Assembly (NCBI RefSeq): GCF_900186955.1 | Contig: NZ_LT906438.1 | Coordinates: 1,364,001 to 1,428,000 of the forward strand | Reading direction: 5' to 3' | Source: Bacillus pumilus | Lineage (GTDB): Bacteria; Bacillota; Bacilli; Bacillales; Bacillaceae | DNA length: 64,000 nucleotides | In this document: positions 33,308 to 42,696 of the stretch, in pieces | How the letters are laid out: each line of letters starts with the position of its first letter | How positions within the stretch are numbered: the stretch's first letter is position 1 | Made by a program: the position numbers and the translations under genes | Notes under the pieces: generated by a model | The model's input: only the letters and a program-made list of their open reading frames with translations | The model's database searches: none | Told to the model about the DNA's origin: nothing

Positions 33308-35203
33308 ATGAAAATAACAGAACTACTCACAAAGCAGACCATTAAGCTTCAATTAGACAGCCAGCAGAAAGAAGCAGTCATTGAAGAACTAGTCACTGTT
33401 TTAGATACAGCTGGCAAGTTAAATGATAAAGAGGGCTACAAAGAAGCAGTGATCAACCGTGAAAAACAGAGCTCTACTGGTATTGGTGAAGGAATTGCTA
33501 TCCCTCACGCTAAAACAGCAAGTGTCAAAGAGCCTGCCATTGCATTTGGCCGCTCGGTAGCTGGTGTAGATTATGAATCACTGGACGCGCAGCCGAGTCA
33601 TCTTGTCTTTATGATTGCAGCAACTGAAGGCGCAAACAACACGCACTTAGAAGCACTTTCTCGTTTATCAACACTTCTGATGCGTGAAGAAATCAGAAAG
33701 CAGCTTCTTGAAGCGGCTACTGAAGATGAAATCATCGATATCATCAATACGCATGATAAGGACGACGATGAAGAAGAAGAGGAAGTTCAAGAGGAGCCGG
33801 CTGCATCAGGTAAACCAGCTAAGATTTTAGCAGTAACAGCTTGCCCAACAGGTATTGCACATACATTTATGGCAGCAGATGCTTTGAAAGAAAAAGCGAA
33901 AGAAATGGGCGTTGACATTAAAGTTGAAACAAACGGCTCTGGCGGTATTAAACACGCTCTTACCGCAAAAGAAATCGAAGAAGCACCAGCCATCATTGTG
34001 GCAGCGGACAAGCAAGTTGAAATGGAACGCTTTAAAGGCAAACATGTCATTGAAGTACCTGTGACAGCAGGAATCCGTCGTCCGCAGGAATTGATTGAAA
34101 AAGCAGTCAATCAAGATGCGCCGATCTATAAAGTCTCTGGCGGCAGTTCTTCAAAAGACGAACATGAGTCATCTGGCAAAGGGAGAAGTGGTTTTTACAA
34201 GCACTTAATGAGCGGTGTAAGCAACATGCTTCCATTTGTTGTCGGAGGCGGTATCCTTGTTGCAATTTCATTCTTCTGGGGTATTAAATCAGCTGACCCT
34301 AATGACCCTTCATTTAATTCATTTGCAGCTGTTTTAAAAGGAATTGGTGGAGATAATGCACTTGCCTTAATCGTGGCTGTATTAGCCGGATTTATTGCGA
34401 TGAGTATTGCAGATCGTCCAGGTTTTGCGCCAGGTATGGTCGGTGGATTTATGGCATCGGCAGCAGGTGCTGGATTCTTAGGCGGACTCATTGCCGGTTT
34501 CCTTGCTGGTTATGTCGTTGTGTTACTTAAAAAAGTATTCACATTCGTACCGCAGTCACTCGACGGAATTAAACCGGTTCTGCTCTATCCATTGTTCGGT
34601 ATTTTCTTCACAGGTATCATTATGCATTACGTTGTTAACACACCAGTAAAAATGGTGATGGACGGATTAACTCATTGGCTTGAAACTTTAGGTACTGGAA
34701 ACCTTGTCTTAATGGGCATTATTTTGGCAGGTATGATGGCGATTGATATGGGTGGGCCAATTAACAAAGCGGCTTACACATTTGGTCTTGCGATGATTGC
34801 TGCTGGAAACTATGCACCACACGCTGCCATTATGGCAGGCGGAATGGTACCACCATTAGGTATTGCACTTGCTACAACAATTTTTAGAAATAAATTCTCA
34901 AAACGTGACCGAGAAGCAGGGATTACATGCTACTTCATGGGAGCGGCCTTCATCACTGAAGGGGCGATCCCGTTTGCAGCGGCTGATCCTCTACGAGTGA
35001 TTCCTTCAGCTGTCATTGGAGCAGCTGTGGCTGGCGGATTAACGGAATTCTTTAGAGTCACGCTTCCTGCACCGCACGGCGGACTATTCGTTTTCTGGGT
35101 AACAAATCATCCGATACTTTATATCATCAGCATCTTAATCGGTGCCGTTGTAACAGCGATTTTACTTGGTATTTTGAAAAAACCAGTGAAACTAGAAGCG
35201 TAA
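33308..35203 (+). CDS. fruA: Fructose PTS transporter FruA (EIIABC)
   Basis: The 631-residue protein has three PTS parts. EIIA (residues 1-150) has the phospho-His67 in GIAIPHAKT. An acidic linker follows (DKDDDEEEEEVQEEP), then EIIB (about 172-270) with the phospho-Cys179 in AVTACPTGIAHT. The EIIC membrane domain runs from about 300 to the end. It brings in fructose and phosphorylates it at C1. AAAGGAGG lies just before the ATG. The gene ends fruRKA at a terminator. Confidence 0.96.
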   Translation: MKITELLTKQTIKLQLDSQQKEAVIEELVTVLDTAGKLNDKEGYKEAVINREKQSSTGIGEGIAIPHAKTASVKEPAIAFGRSVAGVDYESLDAQPSHLVFMIAATEGANNTHLEALSRLSTLLMREEIRKQLLEAATEDEIIDIINTHDKDDDEEEEEVQEEPAASGKPAKILAVTACPTGIAHTFMAADALKEKAKEMGVDIKVETNGSGGIKHALTAKEIEEAPAIIVAADKQVEMERFKGKHVIEVPVTAGIRRPQELIEKAVNQDAPIYKVSGGSSSKDEHESSGKGRSGFYKHLMSGVSNMLPFVVGGGILVAISFFWGIKSADPNDPSFNSFAAVLKGIGGDNALALIVAVLAGFIAMSIADRPGFAPGMVGGFMASAAGAGFLGGLIAGFLAGYVVVLLKKVFTFVPQSLDGIKPVLLYPLFGIFFTGIIMHYVVNTPVKMVMDGLTHWLETLGTGNLVLMGIILAGMMAIDMGGPINKAAYTFGLAMIAAGNYAPHAAIMAGGMVPPLGIALATTIFRNKFSKRDREAGITCYFMGAAFITEGAIPFAAADPLRVIPSAVIGAAVAGGLTEFFRVTLPAPHGGLFVFWVTNHPILYIISILIGAVVTAILLGILKKPVKLEA

Positions 35204-35208
35204 AGTAG

Positions 35209-35243
35209 AAGAGAAGCATCGTGAACAGCGGTGCTTCTTTTGT
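35209..35243 (+). terminator. Terminator of fruRKA
   Basis: AGAAGCATCG pairs with CGGTGCTTCT (one wobble) around a short loop and is followed by TTTTG. Confidence 0.75.
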
Positions 35244-35380
35244 TTAATTATGAACAAATTAGGAAAAAATATCTAATTGAATGGTTGTCTTGTGAATTTT
35301 TAAATGACATGTGATAAAGTAAAGTTATTCAATTCACGTTTCAAGTCTTTTAGCAGAAAGTCTTAGGAGGAAGCAGTATT

Positions 35381-35986
35381 TTGAACGAAGAAAACAAACA
35401 AAACGAAAATGATATTCAATCTGATGCAAAGCAAGCCAAAACAGAGAAGAAAAGTTCACTGTTTGAATGGATCAAAGCTATTTTAATTGCACTTGCACTC
35501 GTCTTGCTCATCCGTACGTTTATATTTGAGCCGTATGTGGTGGAAGGAGAGTCAATGGAACCGACCCTTCATGATGGGGAAAAGCTGTTTGTCAACAAAA
35601 CCATTAACTATCTAGGTGGTGTCAAACGAGGTGACATCGTGATTATTAATGGAAAAGATGGCCAGAAAATTCATTATGTAAAACGATTGATCGGTCTTCC
35701 GGGAGACACGATTGAAATGAAGGATGATACGCTTTACATTAATGGTAAAAAAGTAGATGAGACTTATTTAAAAGAGAACAAGGCACATGCGAAAGAGTAT
35801 GAAGTGCATTTGACAGGTGATTTTGGTCCAGTGAAAGTACCGAAAAACGATTACTTTGTGATGGGGGACAACAGACTCAATTCCATGGACAGCAGAAATG
35901 GACTTGGACTCATTGAAAAGGATCGGGTTGTCGGGACATCAGAATTTGTTTTCTTCCCATTTGGCGACATTCGGCAAACAAAATAA
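35381..35986 (+). CDS. sipT: Type I signal peptidase SipT
   Basis: A TTG start at 35381 behind TAGGAGG gives 201 residues. A polar N-terminal tail is followed by one membrane anchor (residues about 29-48). The catalytic dyad is Ser58 in VEGESMEPTL and Lys101 in YVKRLIGLPGD; the late box GDNRLNSMDSR is also present. It cleaves secretory signal peptides at the outer face of the membrane. It lies between fruA and ykoA, as sipT does in B. subtilis; the tail is about eight residues longer. Confidence 0.93.
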   Translation: MNEENKQNENDIQSDAKQAKTEKKSSLFEWIKAILIALALVLLIRTFIFEPYVVEGESMEPTLHDGEKLFVNKTINYLGGVKRGDIVIINGKDGQKIHYVKRLIGLPGDTIEMKDDTLYINGKKVDETYLKENKAHAKEYEVHLTGDFGPVKVPKNDYFVMGDNRLNSMDSRNGLGLIEKDRVVGTSEFVFFPFGDIRQTK

Positions 35987-36025
35987 AAGCACCCTTCTCA
36001 GGTGTGTGAGAAAAGTGCTTGAATG

Positions 36026-36056
36026 GGCGACCCTTAAAAGAAGGGTCGTTTTTAAT
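36026..36056 (+). terminator. Terminator of sipT
   Basis: CGACCCTT pairs with AAGGGTCG around five bases, followed by five T. A second strong hairpin just upstream (35985-36020) lacks a T run and may protect the mRNA end. Confidence 0.82.
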
Positions 36057-36327
36057 TTGGCGTGAGCACTGTAACAATGAGCACAATGGCCAACACAGAA
36101 GCGAAGACAGACCCAGTAATGGCTAAAACGGACCGAAACAATCCGATCTTATGATTTTCTTTCCCTCGCTTTTGTAAAAAGCGTTTCGAAAAGATGTGTA
36201 CCAGTGTGTAAATAAGCACAAGCCCAATATAAAGGCCAAAATCCCTCGCATTAAAGCCTGTTGCAGATAAATAAATACCCATAAAGAAAATCAATAAACA
36301 GTATTCCATCAGTGTAAGTAATCTCAA
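36052..36327 (-). CDS. ykoA: YkoA, small membrane protein
   Basis: A TTG start at 36327 with AAGGAG ten bases upstream gives 91 residues (B. subtilis YkoA has about 89). There are three membrane segments, about residues 3-21, 28-45 and 66-89, with a basic cytoplasmic loop (KRFLQKRGKENHK) between the last two. The function is unknown. It is convergent with sipT and divergent from ykpA. Confidence 0.82.
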   Translation of the reverse strand: MRLLTLMEYCLLIFFMGIYLSATGFNARDFGLYIGLVLIYTLVHIFSKRFLQKRGKENHKIGLFRSVLAITGSVFASVLAIVLIVTVLTPN

Positions 36328-36470
36328 ATCGCACGAACTCCTTCAATAAATCATTCCCACTTATTATACCATATTGGACAATTTGCCTTCGTTCTTAGTG
36401 AGAGACGTTTCTATCAAACGTTATTCATGTTATACTTCATAATGATGAATGAGTGATGGAGGATTAATAA

Positions 36471-38090
36471 ATGATTGCAGTAAATAATGTTAGTTTGCGA
36501 TTTGCTGATCGTAAACTATTTGAAGAAGTAAATATTAAATTCACTCCTGGCAACTGCTACGGTTTAATTGGTGCCAATGGAGCTGGTAAATCAACGTTTC
36601 TAAAGATTCTTTCAGGTGAAATTGAGGCTCAGACGGGCGATGTTCATATGAGCCCTGGTGAGCGTTTAGCGATTTTAAAACAGAACCACTTTGAATACGA
36701 AGAATTTGAAGTATTAAAAGTCGTCATGATGGGTCACAAGCGTTTATATGATGTGATGCAGGAGAAAGATGCGATCTATATGAAACCTGATTTCTCAGAT
36801 GAAGACGGGATTCGTGCAGCAGAGCTTGAAGGTGAGTTCGCTGAGTTAAACGGCTGGGAAGCAGAAAGTGAAGCAGCGATCTTATTAAAAGGTCTTGGCA
36901 TTCCAGAGAGCCTTCAATCGAAGAAAATGTCTGAGCTTGGTGGTTCTGAAAAGGTAAAAGTACTACTAGCCCAAGCGTTATTTGGCAAGCCTGACGTCCT
37001 TCTTCTGGATGAGCCAACGAACCACTTGGACTTACAAGCCATCCAGTGGCTAGAAGAGTTCCTTATTCATTTTGAAAATACCGTCATCGTCGTTTCGCAT
37101 GACCGTCACTTCTTAAACAAAGTGTGTACACATATTGCGGACCTAGACTTCGGAAAAATTCAAGTATATGTCGGTAACTATGATTTCTGGTATGAGTCTA
37201 GCCAGCTAGCGCTGAAACTCAGCCAAGATGCAAATAAGAAAAAAGAAGAGCAAATTAAGCAGCTTCAAGAGTTCGTTGCCCGGTTCAGTGCGAACGCTTC
37301 TAAATCGAAGCAAGCGACGTCAAGAAAGAAATTGCTTGATAAAATCTCTTTAGACGATATTAAGCCCTCTTCACGTAAATATCCGTATGTTCATTTTGCG
37401 CCAGAGCGTGAAATCGGAAATGATGTCCTTCAAGTAGAAGGTCTATCGAAAACAATTGACGGTGTGAAAGTACTTGATAACGTCAGCTTTATCATGAATC
37501 GCGAGGATAAAATTGCGTTCCTAAGCCGTAATGAGCTTGCTGTGTCTACTTTATTTAAAATTCTTGCTGGTGAGATGGAGCCAGACAGCGGGACATATAA
37601 ATGGGGCGTCACAACATCTCAAGCCTTTTTCCCGAAAGACAATAGTGAATACTTTGAAGGAAACGATGTCGATTTAGTGGATTGGCTTCGCCAATATTCT
37701 CCTAATGATCAAAGCGAAAGCTTCTTACGCGGATTCTTAGGACGTATGCTTTTCTCTGGGGAAGAAGTAAAGAAAAAAGCAAGCGTCTTATCAGGAGGAG
37801 AAAAGGTTCGTTGTATGTTATCGAAAATGATGCTGTCAGGAGCGAATGTACTGCTTCTGGATGAGCCGACGAACCACTTAGACCTAGAATCCATTACGGC
37901 GCTAAATAACGGTTTAATGAGCTTTAAAGGAGCGATGCTCTTCTCATCTCATGACCATCAGTTTGTTGAAACAGTGGCAAACCGTATTATCGAAGTGACG
38001 CCAAATGGCATCGTCGATAAACAAACAACATATGATGAGTTCTTATCAGATCAAGAGATTCAAAAGAGACTCGTTGAGCTTTATGCGTAA
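36471..38090 (+). CDS. ykpA: ABC-F family ATPase YkpA
   Basis: The 539-residue protein has two ABC ATPase domains, Walker A GANGAGKST near residue 35 and a degenerate SRNELAVS near residue 344. Two LLLDEPTNHLDL Walker B boxes flank an inter-domain linker, and there are no membrane segments. This is the ABC-F class, which acts on ribosomes. Degeneration of the second Walker A is directly visible; in YbiT/YkpA-type proteins the second site is similarly altered. The role is probably translational quality control. It is a single gene with its own terminator. Confidence 0.92.
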   Translation: MIAVNNVSLRFADRKLFEEVNIKFTPGNCYGLIGANGAGKSTFLKILSGEIEAQTGDVHMSPGERLAILKQNHFEYEEFEVLKVVMMGHKRLYDVMQEKDAIYMKPDFSDEDGIRAAELEGEFAELNGWEAESEAAILLKGLGIPESLQSKKMSELGGSEKVKVLLAQALFGKPDVLLLDEPTNHLDLQAIQWLEEFLIHFENTVIVVSHDRHFLNKVCTHIADLDFGKIQVYVGNYDFWYESSQLALKLSQDANKKKEEQIKQLQEFVARFSANASKSKQATSRKKLLDKISLDDIKPSSRKYPYVHFAPEREIGNDVLQVEGLSKTIDGVKVLDNVSFIMNREDKIAFLSRNELAVSTLFKILAGEMEPDSGTYKWGVTTSQAFFPKDNSEYFEGNDVDLVDWLRQYSPNDQSESFLRGFLGRMLFSGEEVKKKASVLSGGEKVRCMLSKMMLSGANVLLLDEPTNHLDLESITALNNGLMSFKGAMLFSSHDHQFVETVANRIIEVTPNGIVDKQTTYDEFLSDQEIQKRLVELYA

Positions 38091-38095
38091 ATAAG

Positions 38096-38128
38096 AAAAG
38101 ACATCCAATTGTGGATGTCTTTTTTTTT
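38096..38128. terminator. Bidirectional terminator between ykpA and ampS
   Basis: AAAAGACATCC pairs with GGATGTCTTTT around AATTGT, with nine T after and A tracts before. Confidence 0.9.
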
Positions 38129-38131
38129 CGA

Positions 38132-39364
38132 TTAAATCGCCCAATTCCCATTACGGAAGATCGGTTCACGTTTTCCGTCTTTTGTAATACCGTCAATATT
38201 CATTTCCTTTGAACCAATCATGAAATCGACGTGTGTGATACTGTTGTTTACACCAGCTGCATCCAATTCTTCACGATTCATCTCTTTTCCGCCTTCGATA
38301 TTGAACGCATATCCGCTGCCGATGGCAAGGTGGTTCGATGCGTTTTCATCATAAAGGGTATTGTAATAGAGAATATTCGAGTTTGAGATTGGTGAATCAT
38401 CTGGTACAAGAGCAACCTCACCTAGATAATGAGAGCCTTCATCTGTTTCAACGAGCGAAGTTAAAATGTCTTCGCCTTCCTTCGCTTTCACATCGACAAT
38501 TCGGCCATTTTCAAATGTTAAAGTAAACTCATCAATGATATTTCCTGCATAGCTGAGCGGTTTTGTGCTTGAGACAGTCCCATTTACACCGTCTTTTTTA
38601 GGTACAGTAAAGACTTCTTCTGTCGGCATGTTAGCCATGAAAGAGACGCCGCGCTCACTCACGCTGCCGGCACCTACCCAAATGTGCTGCTCAGGGAGCT
38701 CAATCGTTAAATCAGTGCCAGGAGCATCATAATGAAGCTTGTGGTAGTGGCGCTCATTTAGGATTTTGACCTTTTCATTTAGCAACTCATCGTGCTTTTT
38801 CCAAGCCTCCACAGGATCTGCTTGATCAGCGCGAGCGACTTTAAAGATTTGATCCCATAATAAAGCGACAGCTTCTTCATCTGTCTGGTCAGGGAAAATC
38901 TTTTTCGCCCAATCTTTTGATGCAGCGCCTACGACCGTCCAAGCCACTTTGTCTGATTGAACGTATTGGCGATATGTATGAAGGGCGGATCCAGCGGCTT
39001 TTTGCTGTGCAGCGATTTTTTTCGAATCAATGCCTCGCAGAAGGTCAGGGCTTTCTGACAAGATCGTGATAAAAGCGCCGCCGCGTTTTGCGATGGTTTC
39101 CATCATCTGTGCTTCCCATTCTGGGAATTGCTCAAACACATCCTGCGGTGCATGTTCATATTTTAAACGAGCAAGAACACCATCACTCCAGCGGATATGT
39201 ACGTTTTTCGCCCCGTGCTCATACGCATGTTTCGCGACAAGACGAACAAGGTCTGCAGATTCAGTAGATGCAGATACGACGACTTCTTGTTCTTTTTGAA
39301 CATTCACACCGACTTCAACGATGGTCTTCGCATATTGATCTAATTGTTTTTCAAATGTACTCAT
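38132..39364 (-). CDS. ampS: M29-family aminopeptidase AmpS
   Basis: The 410-residue protein matches the thermophilic aminopeptidase (M29) family. Metal ligands are seen in ENGRIVDVKAKEGED, LGEVALVPDDSPISNSNILYYNTLYDENASNHLAIG and MNIDG near the end. It removes N-terminal amino acids in the cytoplasm using two metal ions. The ATG at 39364 has AAAGGAGGG upstream. In B. subtilis ykpB lies between ykpA and ampS; it is absent here. Confidence 0.93.
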   Translation of the reverse strand: MSTFEKQLDQYAKTIVEVGVNVQKEQEVVVSASTESADLVRLVAKHAYEHGAKNVHIRWSDGVLARLKYEHAPQDVFEQFPEWEAQMMETIAKRGGAFITILSESPDLLRGIDSKKIAAQQKAAGSALHTYRQYVQSDKVAWTVVGAASKDWAKKIFPDQTDEEAVALLWDQIFKVARADQADPVEAWKKHDELLNEKVKILNERHYHKLHYDAPGTDLTIELPEQHIWVGAGSVSERGVSFMANMPTEEVFTVPKKDGVNGTVSSTKPLSYAGNIIDEFTLTFENGRIVDVKAKEGEDILTSLVETDEGSHYLGEVALVPDDSPISNSNILYYNTLYDENASNHLAIGSGYAFNIEGGKEMNREELDAAGVNNSITHVDFMIGSKEMNIDGITKDGKREPIFRNGNWAI

Positions 39365-39444
39365 AAAAACCCTCCTTTAGTCATGTTCATCATATCAGAT
39401 TTAAGACCGGAAAGGAAAATGGGGAGCACGCGAAAGGCCAAAAT

Positions 39445-39472
39445 AAAAAAGCCGCTTTCATGCGGCTTTTTT
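39445..39472. terminator. Bidirectional terminator after ykpC
   Basis: AAAAAAGCCGC and GCGGCTTTTTT form a symmetrical stem around six bases and overlap the ykpC stop region. Confidence 0.85.
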
Positions 39473-39602
39473 AGCGGTTCAGTTGTTTCACAGGCTGTGC
39501 ATTAGAAGGGGGCATATGTGAAAACGACAGGCTCATTCCTCCTAATATAATACCCGTTAAAATGACTGTGACAACGACCCGTTTACCTAAATCAAGCAAC
39601 AT
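39471..39602 (-). CDS. ykpC: YkpC, 43-residue membrane or secreted peptide
   Basis: A minus-strand frame with GGAGGAAG seven bases before its ATG encodes 43 residues, about the size of B. subtilis YkpC (44). It lies between ampS and mreBH as in that species. The start MLLDLGKRVVVTVILTG is a positive N-terminus plus one hydrophobic helix, and the tail is short and polar. It is either a single-pass membrane peptide or a small exported one. No function is known. Confidence 0.75.
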   Translation of the reverse strand: MLLDLGKRVVVTVILTGIILGGMSLSFSHMPPSNAQPVKQLNR

Positions 39603-39676
39603 GTTCTTCCTCCTTCACGTTTATCCATTCCTCACGATATGATCGAAATGATAAAAAAAGAAGTAGAACAAGAAGA

Positions 39677-40684
39677 TTATTTTAATGTTTTTTGCAATTT
39701 ATGAATGACTTCTAGTGAACGACCTGTTCCGATTGCGACAGACTCAAGTGGATTTGCTGCAATATGAACTGGAACGACAATCTCCTGTGAGAGCCATTCT
39801 TGAATCCCGTTTAACAAAGCGCCACCGCCGGTTAAGATCACGCCGCGGTCTACGATGTCACCACTAAGCTCTGGAGGGCTGTCCTCTAATGTGGCACGAA
39901 TCGCCTCTAAAATATGAAGAAGTGACTCTCGCATGGCACCTTGAATTTCATGAGATTCAAGTGTGATCGTTTTTGGAAGACCTGTCACCAGATCACGTCC
40001 ACGTACTTCTAATGACTCTGGCTCATGCTCAATGAGACAATAACCAATTTCCATTTTAACTTGCTCAGCTGTCCGCTCGCCGATTAATAGGTTATATTTC
40101 TTTCGGACAAACGTAATGATATCTTCATCCAGCTGATCTCCGCCAATTCGAATGGAATGACAAGAGACAACGCCGCCAAACGAAATGATGGCAACTTCCG
40201 TTGTTCCTCCGCCAATATCAACTACGACGTTTGCAACAGGCTCATCTACTGGGAGATCAGCGCCGATTGCGGCTGCAACAGGTTCTTCTATTAAATGCAC
40301 GTGCTTTGCTCCGCAGTTTTTCACAGCATCACTGATGGCACGACGCTCAACAGCTGTTGAACCAGAAGGTGTACATACGACGACCGTTGGTTTTCTGAAG
40401 GTAAACCCGATATTTTTTCCTGCTTTTTTCATGATTTGTTTGAGTAAATCTGTTGTCATATCATAATCAGCGATGACACCGTCTTTCATCGGACGGATCG
40501 CCACAATTTTCCCAGGTGTTTTCCCAATCATTTCTTTTGCTTCTGTTCCGACGGCAAGTACAGTTTTTGTTTCTGTATCGACTGCCACGACGGATGGTTC
40601 ATTTAAAATAATTCCCTTATTTTTACTATAAACCAATATGTTAGCTGTTCCTAAATCAATTCCAATTTCGGCATTTTGAAACAT
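39677..40684 (-). CDS. mreBH: Actin-like cell-shape protein MreBH
   Basis: The ATG at 40684, preceded by GGGTGA, gives 335 residues as in B. subtilis MreBH; a TTG four codons upstream would leave no ribosome binding site. Actin-fold phosphate loops are present: [19 protein letters not shown] at the start, [15 protein letters not shown] near residue 155, and TGGGALLNG near residue 287. MreBH polymerises under the membrane and directs the autolysin LytE during wall elongation. In B. subtilis it is SigI-dependent. Confidence 0.94.
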   Translation of the reverse strand: MFQNAEIGIDLGTANILVYSKNKGIILNEPSVVAVDTETKTVLAVGTEAKEMIGKTPGKIVAIRPMKDGVIADYDMTTDLLKQIMKKAGKNIGFTFRKPTVVVCTPSGSTAVERRAISDAVKNCGAKHVHLIEEPVAAAIGADLPVDEPVANVVVDIGGGTTEVAIISFGGVVSCHSIRIGGDQLDEDIITFVRKKYNLLIGERTAEQVKMEIGYCLIEHEPESLEVRGRDLVTGLPKTITLESHEIQGAMRESLLHILEAIRATLEDSPPELSGDIVDRGVILTGGGALLNGIQEWLSQEIVVPVHIAANPLESVAIGTGRSLEVIHKLQKTLK

Positions 40685-40960
40685 GTTTTCACCCAATCTC
40701 TATTTTTGCTGTTTTAAACAATTTTACATTTAAAAGTTCAGAGGGTTGAGGTCATTTGTGGGGGTTTGTGATGACCTTGAAATGAACTTGTAAAATTCAA
40801 GTATCATTTTGACAATCACAATAAATTTTCCCTTTGTTTTTTCTTTTATAAAAAAAATTTTTATAGAGGAGAAACCTTTTGAGAATCTCTTACGTCTACG
40901 ATATATCAATTGGTGAAAAACAGATTGATCTTGAGCTAATGAAAGAAAGAGGGAACGAAA

Positions 40961-41239
40961 TTGAAATCTATCGGAGTCGTAAGAAAAGTAGACGAACTAG
41001 GGCGTATTGTGATGCCAATCGAATTAAGAAGAGCACTTGATATTGCCATTAAAGACAGTATGGAATTTTTTATAGATGGGGAGAAAATCGTCTTGAAAAA
41101 ATACAAGCCAGAGGGTGTTTGCCTCATGACTGGTGAGATTACATCAGAGAACCATGATTATGGAAATGGTCAAATTACATTAAGCGCTGAAGGCGCAGAA
41201 CTACTCTTAAAAGAGCTACAAGAAGCTCTTCAGCAGTAA
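40961..41239 (+). CDS. abh: AbrB paralogue Abh
   Basis: A TTG start at 40961 behind GAGGGAACG gives 92 residues, exactly the length of B. subtilis Abh. The N-terminal SpoVT/AbrB swapped-hairpin DNA-binding domain (MKSIGVVRKVDELGRIVMPIELRRAL) is nearly identical to that of AbrB. The C-terminal half mediates dimer or tetramer assembly. Abh is a transition-state regulator acting on antibiotic and biofilm genes. In B. subtilis it depends on SigX; a SigX promoter was not recognised here. An unrelated frame (40879-41040) overlaps its start. Confidence 0.95.
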   Translation: MKSIGVVRKVDELGRIVMPIELRRALDIAIKDSMEFFIDGEKIVLKKYKPEGVCLMTGEITSENHDYGNGQITLSAEGAELLLKELQEALQQ

Positions 41240-41241
41240 TG

Positions 41242-41287
41242 AAAAAAGCCTGCTCTCTTCCTTTGTGCGGAGAACAGGCTTTTTTTC
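41242..41287 (+). terminator. Terminator of abh
   Basis: AGCCTGCTCTC pairs with GAGAACAGGCT (one mismatch) around a fourteen-base loop and is followed by seven T. Confidence 0.82.
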
Positions 41288-41381
41288 TGAAAAAGTTCCT
41301 TAAAAATGCCCCATCTCCCTCAAAAAATAAGTGGAAAATGGTACAATTGACAAAGAATCTCAGGGCGGCAGGTGGAATCAT

Positions 41382-42692
41382 TTGAACAAAACATATCAAG
41401 TGCGGATCGTGTTATCTGTTCTTGCATTTATTTTAATATTAAGCTGGGATTTCTTTTATTATCTAGGCGGCTATCAAATTAATTGGCCGCTCGATCTAGC
41501 CTTTACAGTCCTTGTTCTAACAGGGATCTGGGTTGTCTCAGGCTATGTAGACCGCTTAAATCTATTTGTGTCAGACTTAAATACGAGAGAGAAAGAAGCA
41601 CAGGAACTGACAGAGCGGCTGAATCGAATCACAGATAACTTGCAAGAAATCGTCTTTGAAACAAACGAAAAAGGTGAAATTATTTTTTTAAATCAAGCAT
41701 GGACACAAATGACAGGCTATGACATTGATGAATGTCTAGGCACCATGTACAATCAGTACTTTGATCAAGAGGAACGCGTGGTGCAGCATTTGTTATCTGT
41801 GATCAAGGAGCATAAGGATGCGGGGCGGGTAGAACTGCAGCTTCTACATAAAGAGGGAAAGAAGGTATGGGGAGACGTTCATTACAAGCTCTATTTTGAT
41901 GAGCATCACCAGTTTACCGGAGGAATTGGAACAGTAGCTGATATTACGAAACAAAAGCAGGCAAAGCTTGAGCTTGAAAGATCCAATCAGCAATTGCAAA
42001 TGCAGGCGCAAAAGCTGGCCGTCGCTGGACAAATAGCCGCTGGAATCGCCCATGAAGTCAGAAATCCACTGACATCAGTAAATGGTTTTTTACAGCTGAT
42101 GAAGACACAATATCCTGAAAGAACCGATTATTTTGACATTATCTTCTCTGAAATTAAACGGATTGATTTTGTTTTAAGTGAGTTGCTTGTATTGGCTAAG
42201 CCTCAAGCGGTCCATTTTCAAGAAGTCCAGCTTCATGAGCTTCTAGAACAAGTGATTACTTTATTAAAAACAAATGCCGTTCTTTCAAATATTGATCTCA
42301 AGCAGCCATTTAAAAGGCAGGATGCCGGTGCAATCCTAGCAGACGCTAACCAAATGAAGCAGCTGTTCATTAATTTAATCAAAAATGCGATTGAGGCAAT
42401 GCCAGAAGGTGGCAGCATATACATATCTACAGAAAAAGTATTGAATGAATGGAAGATTACCATTCAAGATGAAGGAAAAGGGATGTCTGAAGAAGATATT
42501 CAAAAAATATATGACCCTTTCTTTTCCACGAAAAAAGAAGGGACAGGGCTTGGTCTGACCATCTGTGCGACAATTTTAAAAGATCATCACGGAAGAATGG
42601 ACGTGTCTAGTGAGCTTGGAAAAGGCACAGCTTTTCATATTTATTTGCCTGTGTGTCAAAAAAGCAGACAGCAGCAAGTTGAGAGGACGTGA
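41382..42692 (+). CDS. kinC: Sporulation/biofilm sensor kinase KinC
   Basis: Started at the TTG at 41382 after AGGTGGA, it has 436 residues (B. subtilis KinC 428). Two membrane helices (about residues 6-26 and 35-55) with a short outside loop are followed by a PAS domain (about 80-190). Then comes the HisKA box AGIAHEVRNPLTS with the phospho-His near residue 224, and an HATPase domain with the N box INLIKNAIEAMPEGG and G boxes DEGKGM and GTGLGL. KinC feeds the Spo0A phosphorelay and responds to potassium leakage and membrane signals that trigger matrix production. Confidence 0.94.
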   Translation: MNKTYQVRIVLSVLAFILILSWDFFYYLGGYQINWPLDLAFTVLVLTGIWVVSGYVDRLNLFVSDLNTREKEAQELTERLNRITDNLQEIVFETNEKGEIIFLNQAWTQMTGYDIDECLGTMYNQYFDQEERVVQHLLSVIKEHKDAGRVELQLLHKEGKKVWGDVHYKLYFDEHHQFTGGIGTVADITKQKQAKLELERSNQQLQMQAQKLAVAGQIAAGIAHEVRNPLTSVNGFLQLMKTQYPERTDYFDIIFSEIKRIDFVLSELLVLAKPQAVHFQEVQLHELLEQVITLLKTNAVLSNIDLKQPFKRQDAGAILADANQMKQLFINLIKNAIEAMPEGGSIYISTEKVLNEWKITIQDEGKGMSEEDIQKIYDPFFSTKKEGTGLGLTICATILKDHHGRMDVSSELGKGTAFHIYLPVCQKSRQQQVERT

Positions 42693-42696
42693 AGAC

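Noticed and set aside
33787..34491. Minus-strand frames opposite fruA
   Set aside because: Shadows of a clear PTS gene; no ribosome binding sites or recognisable domains.
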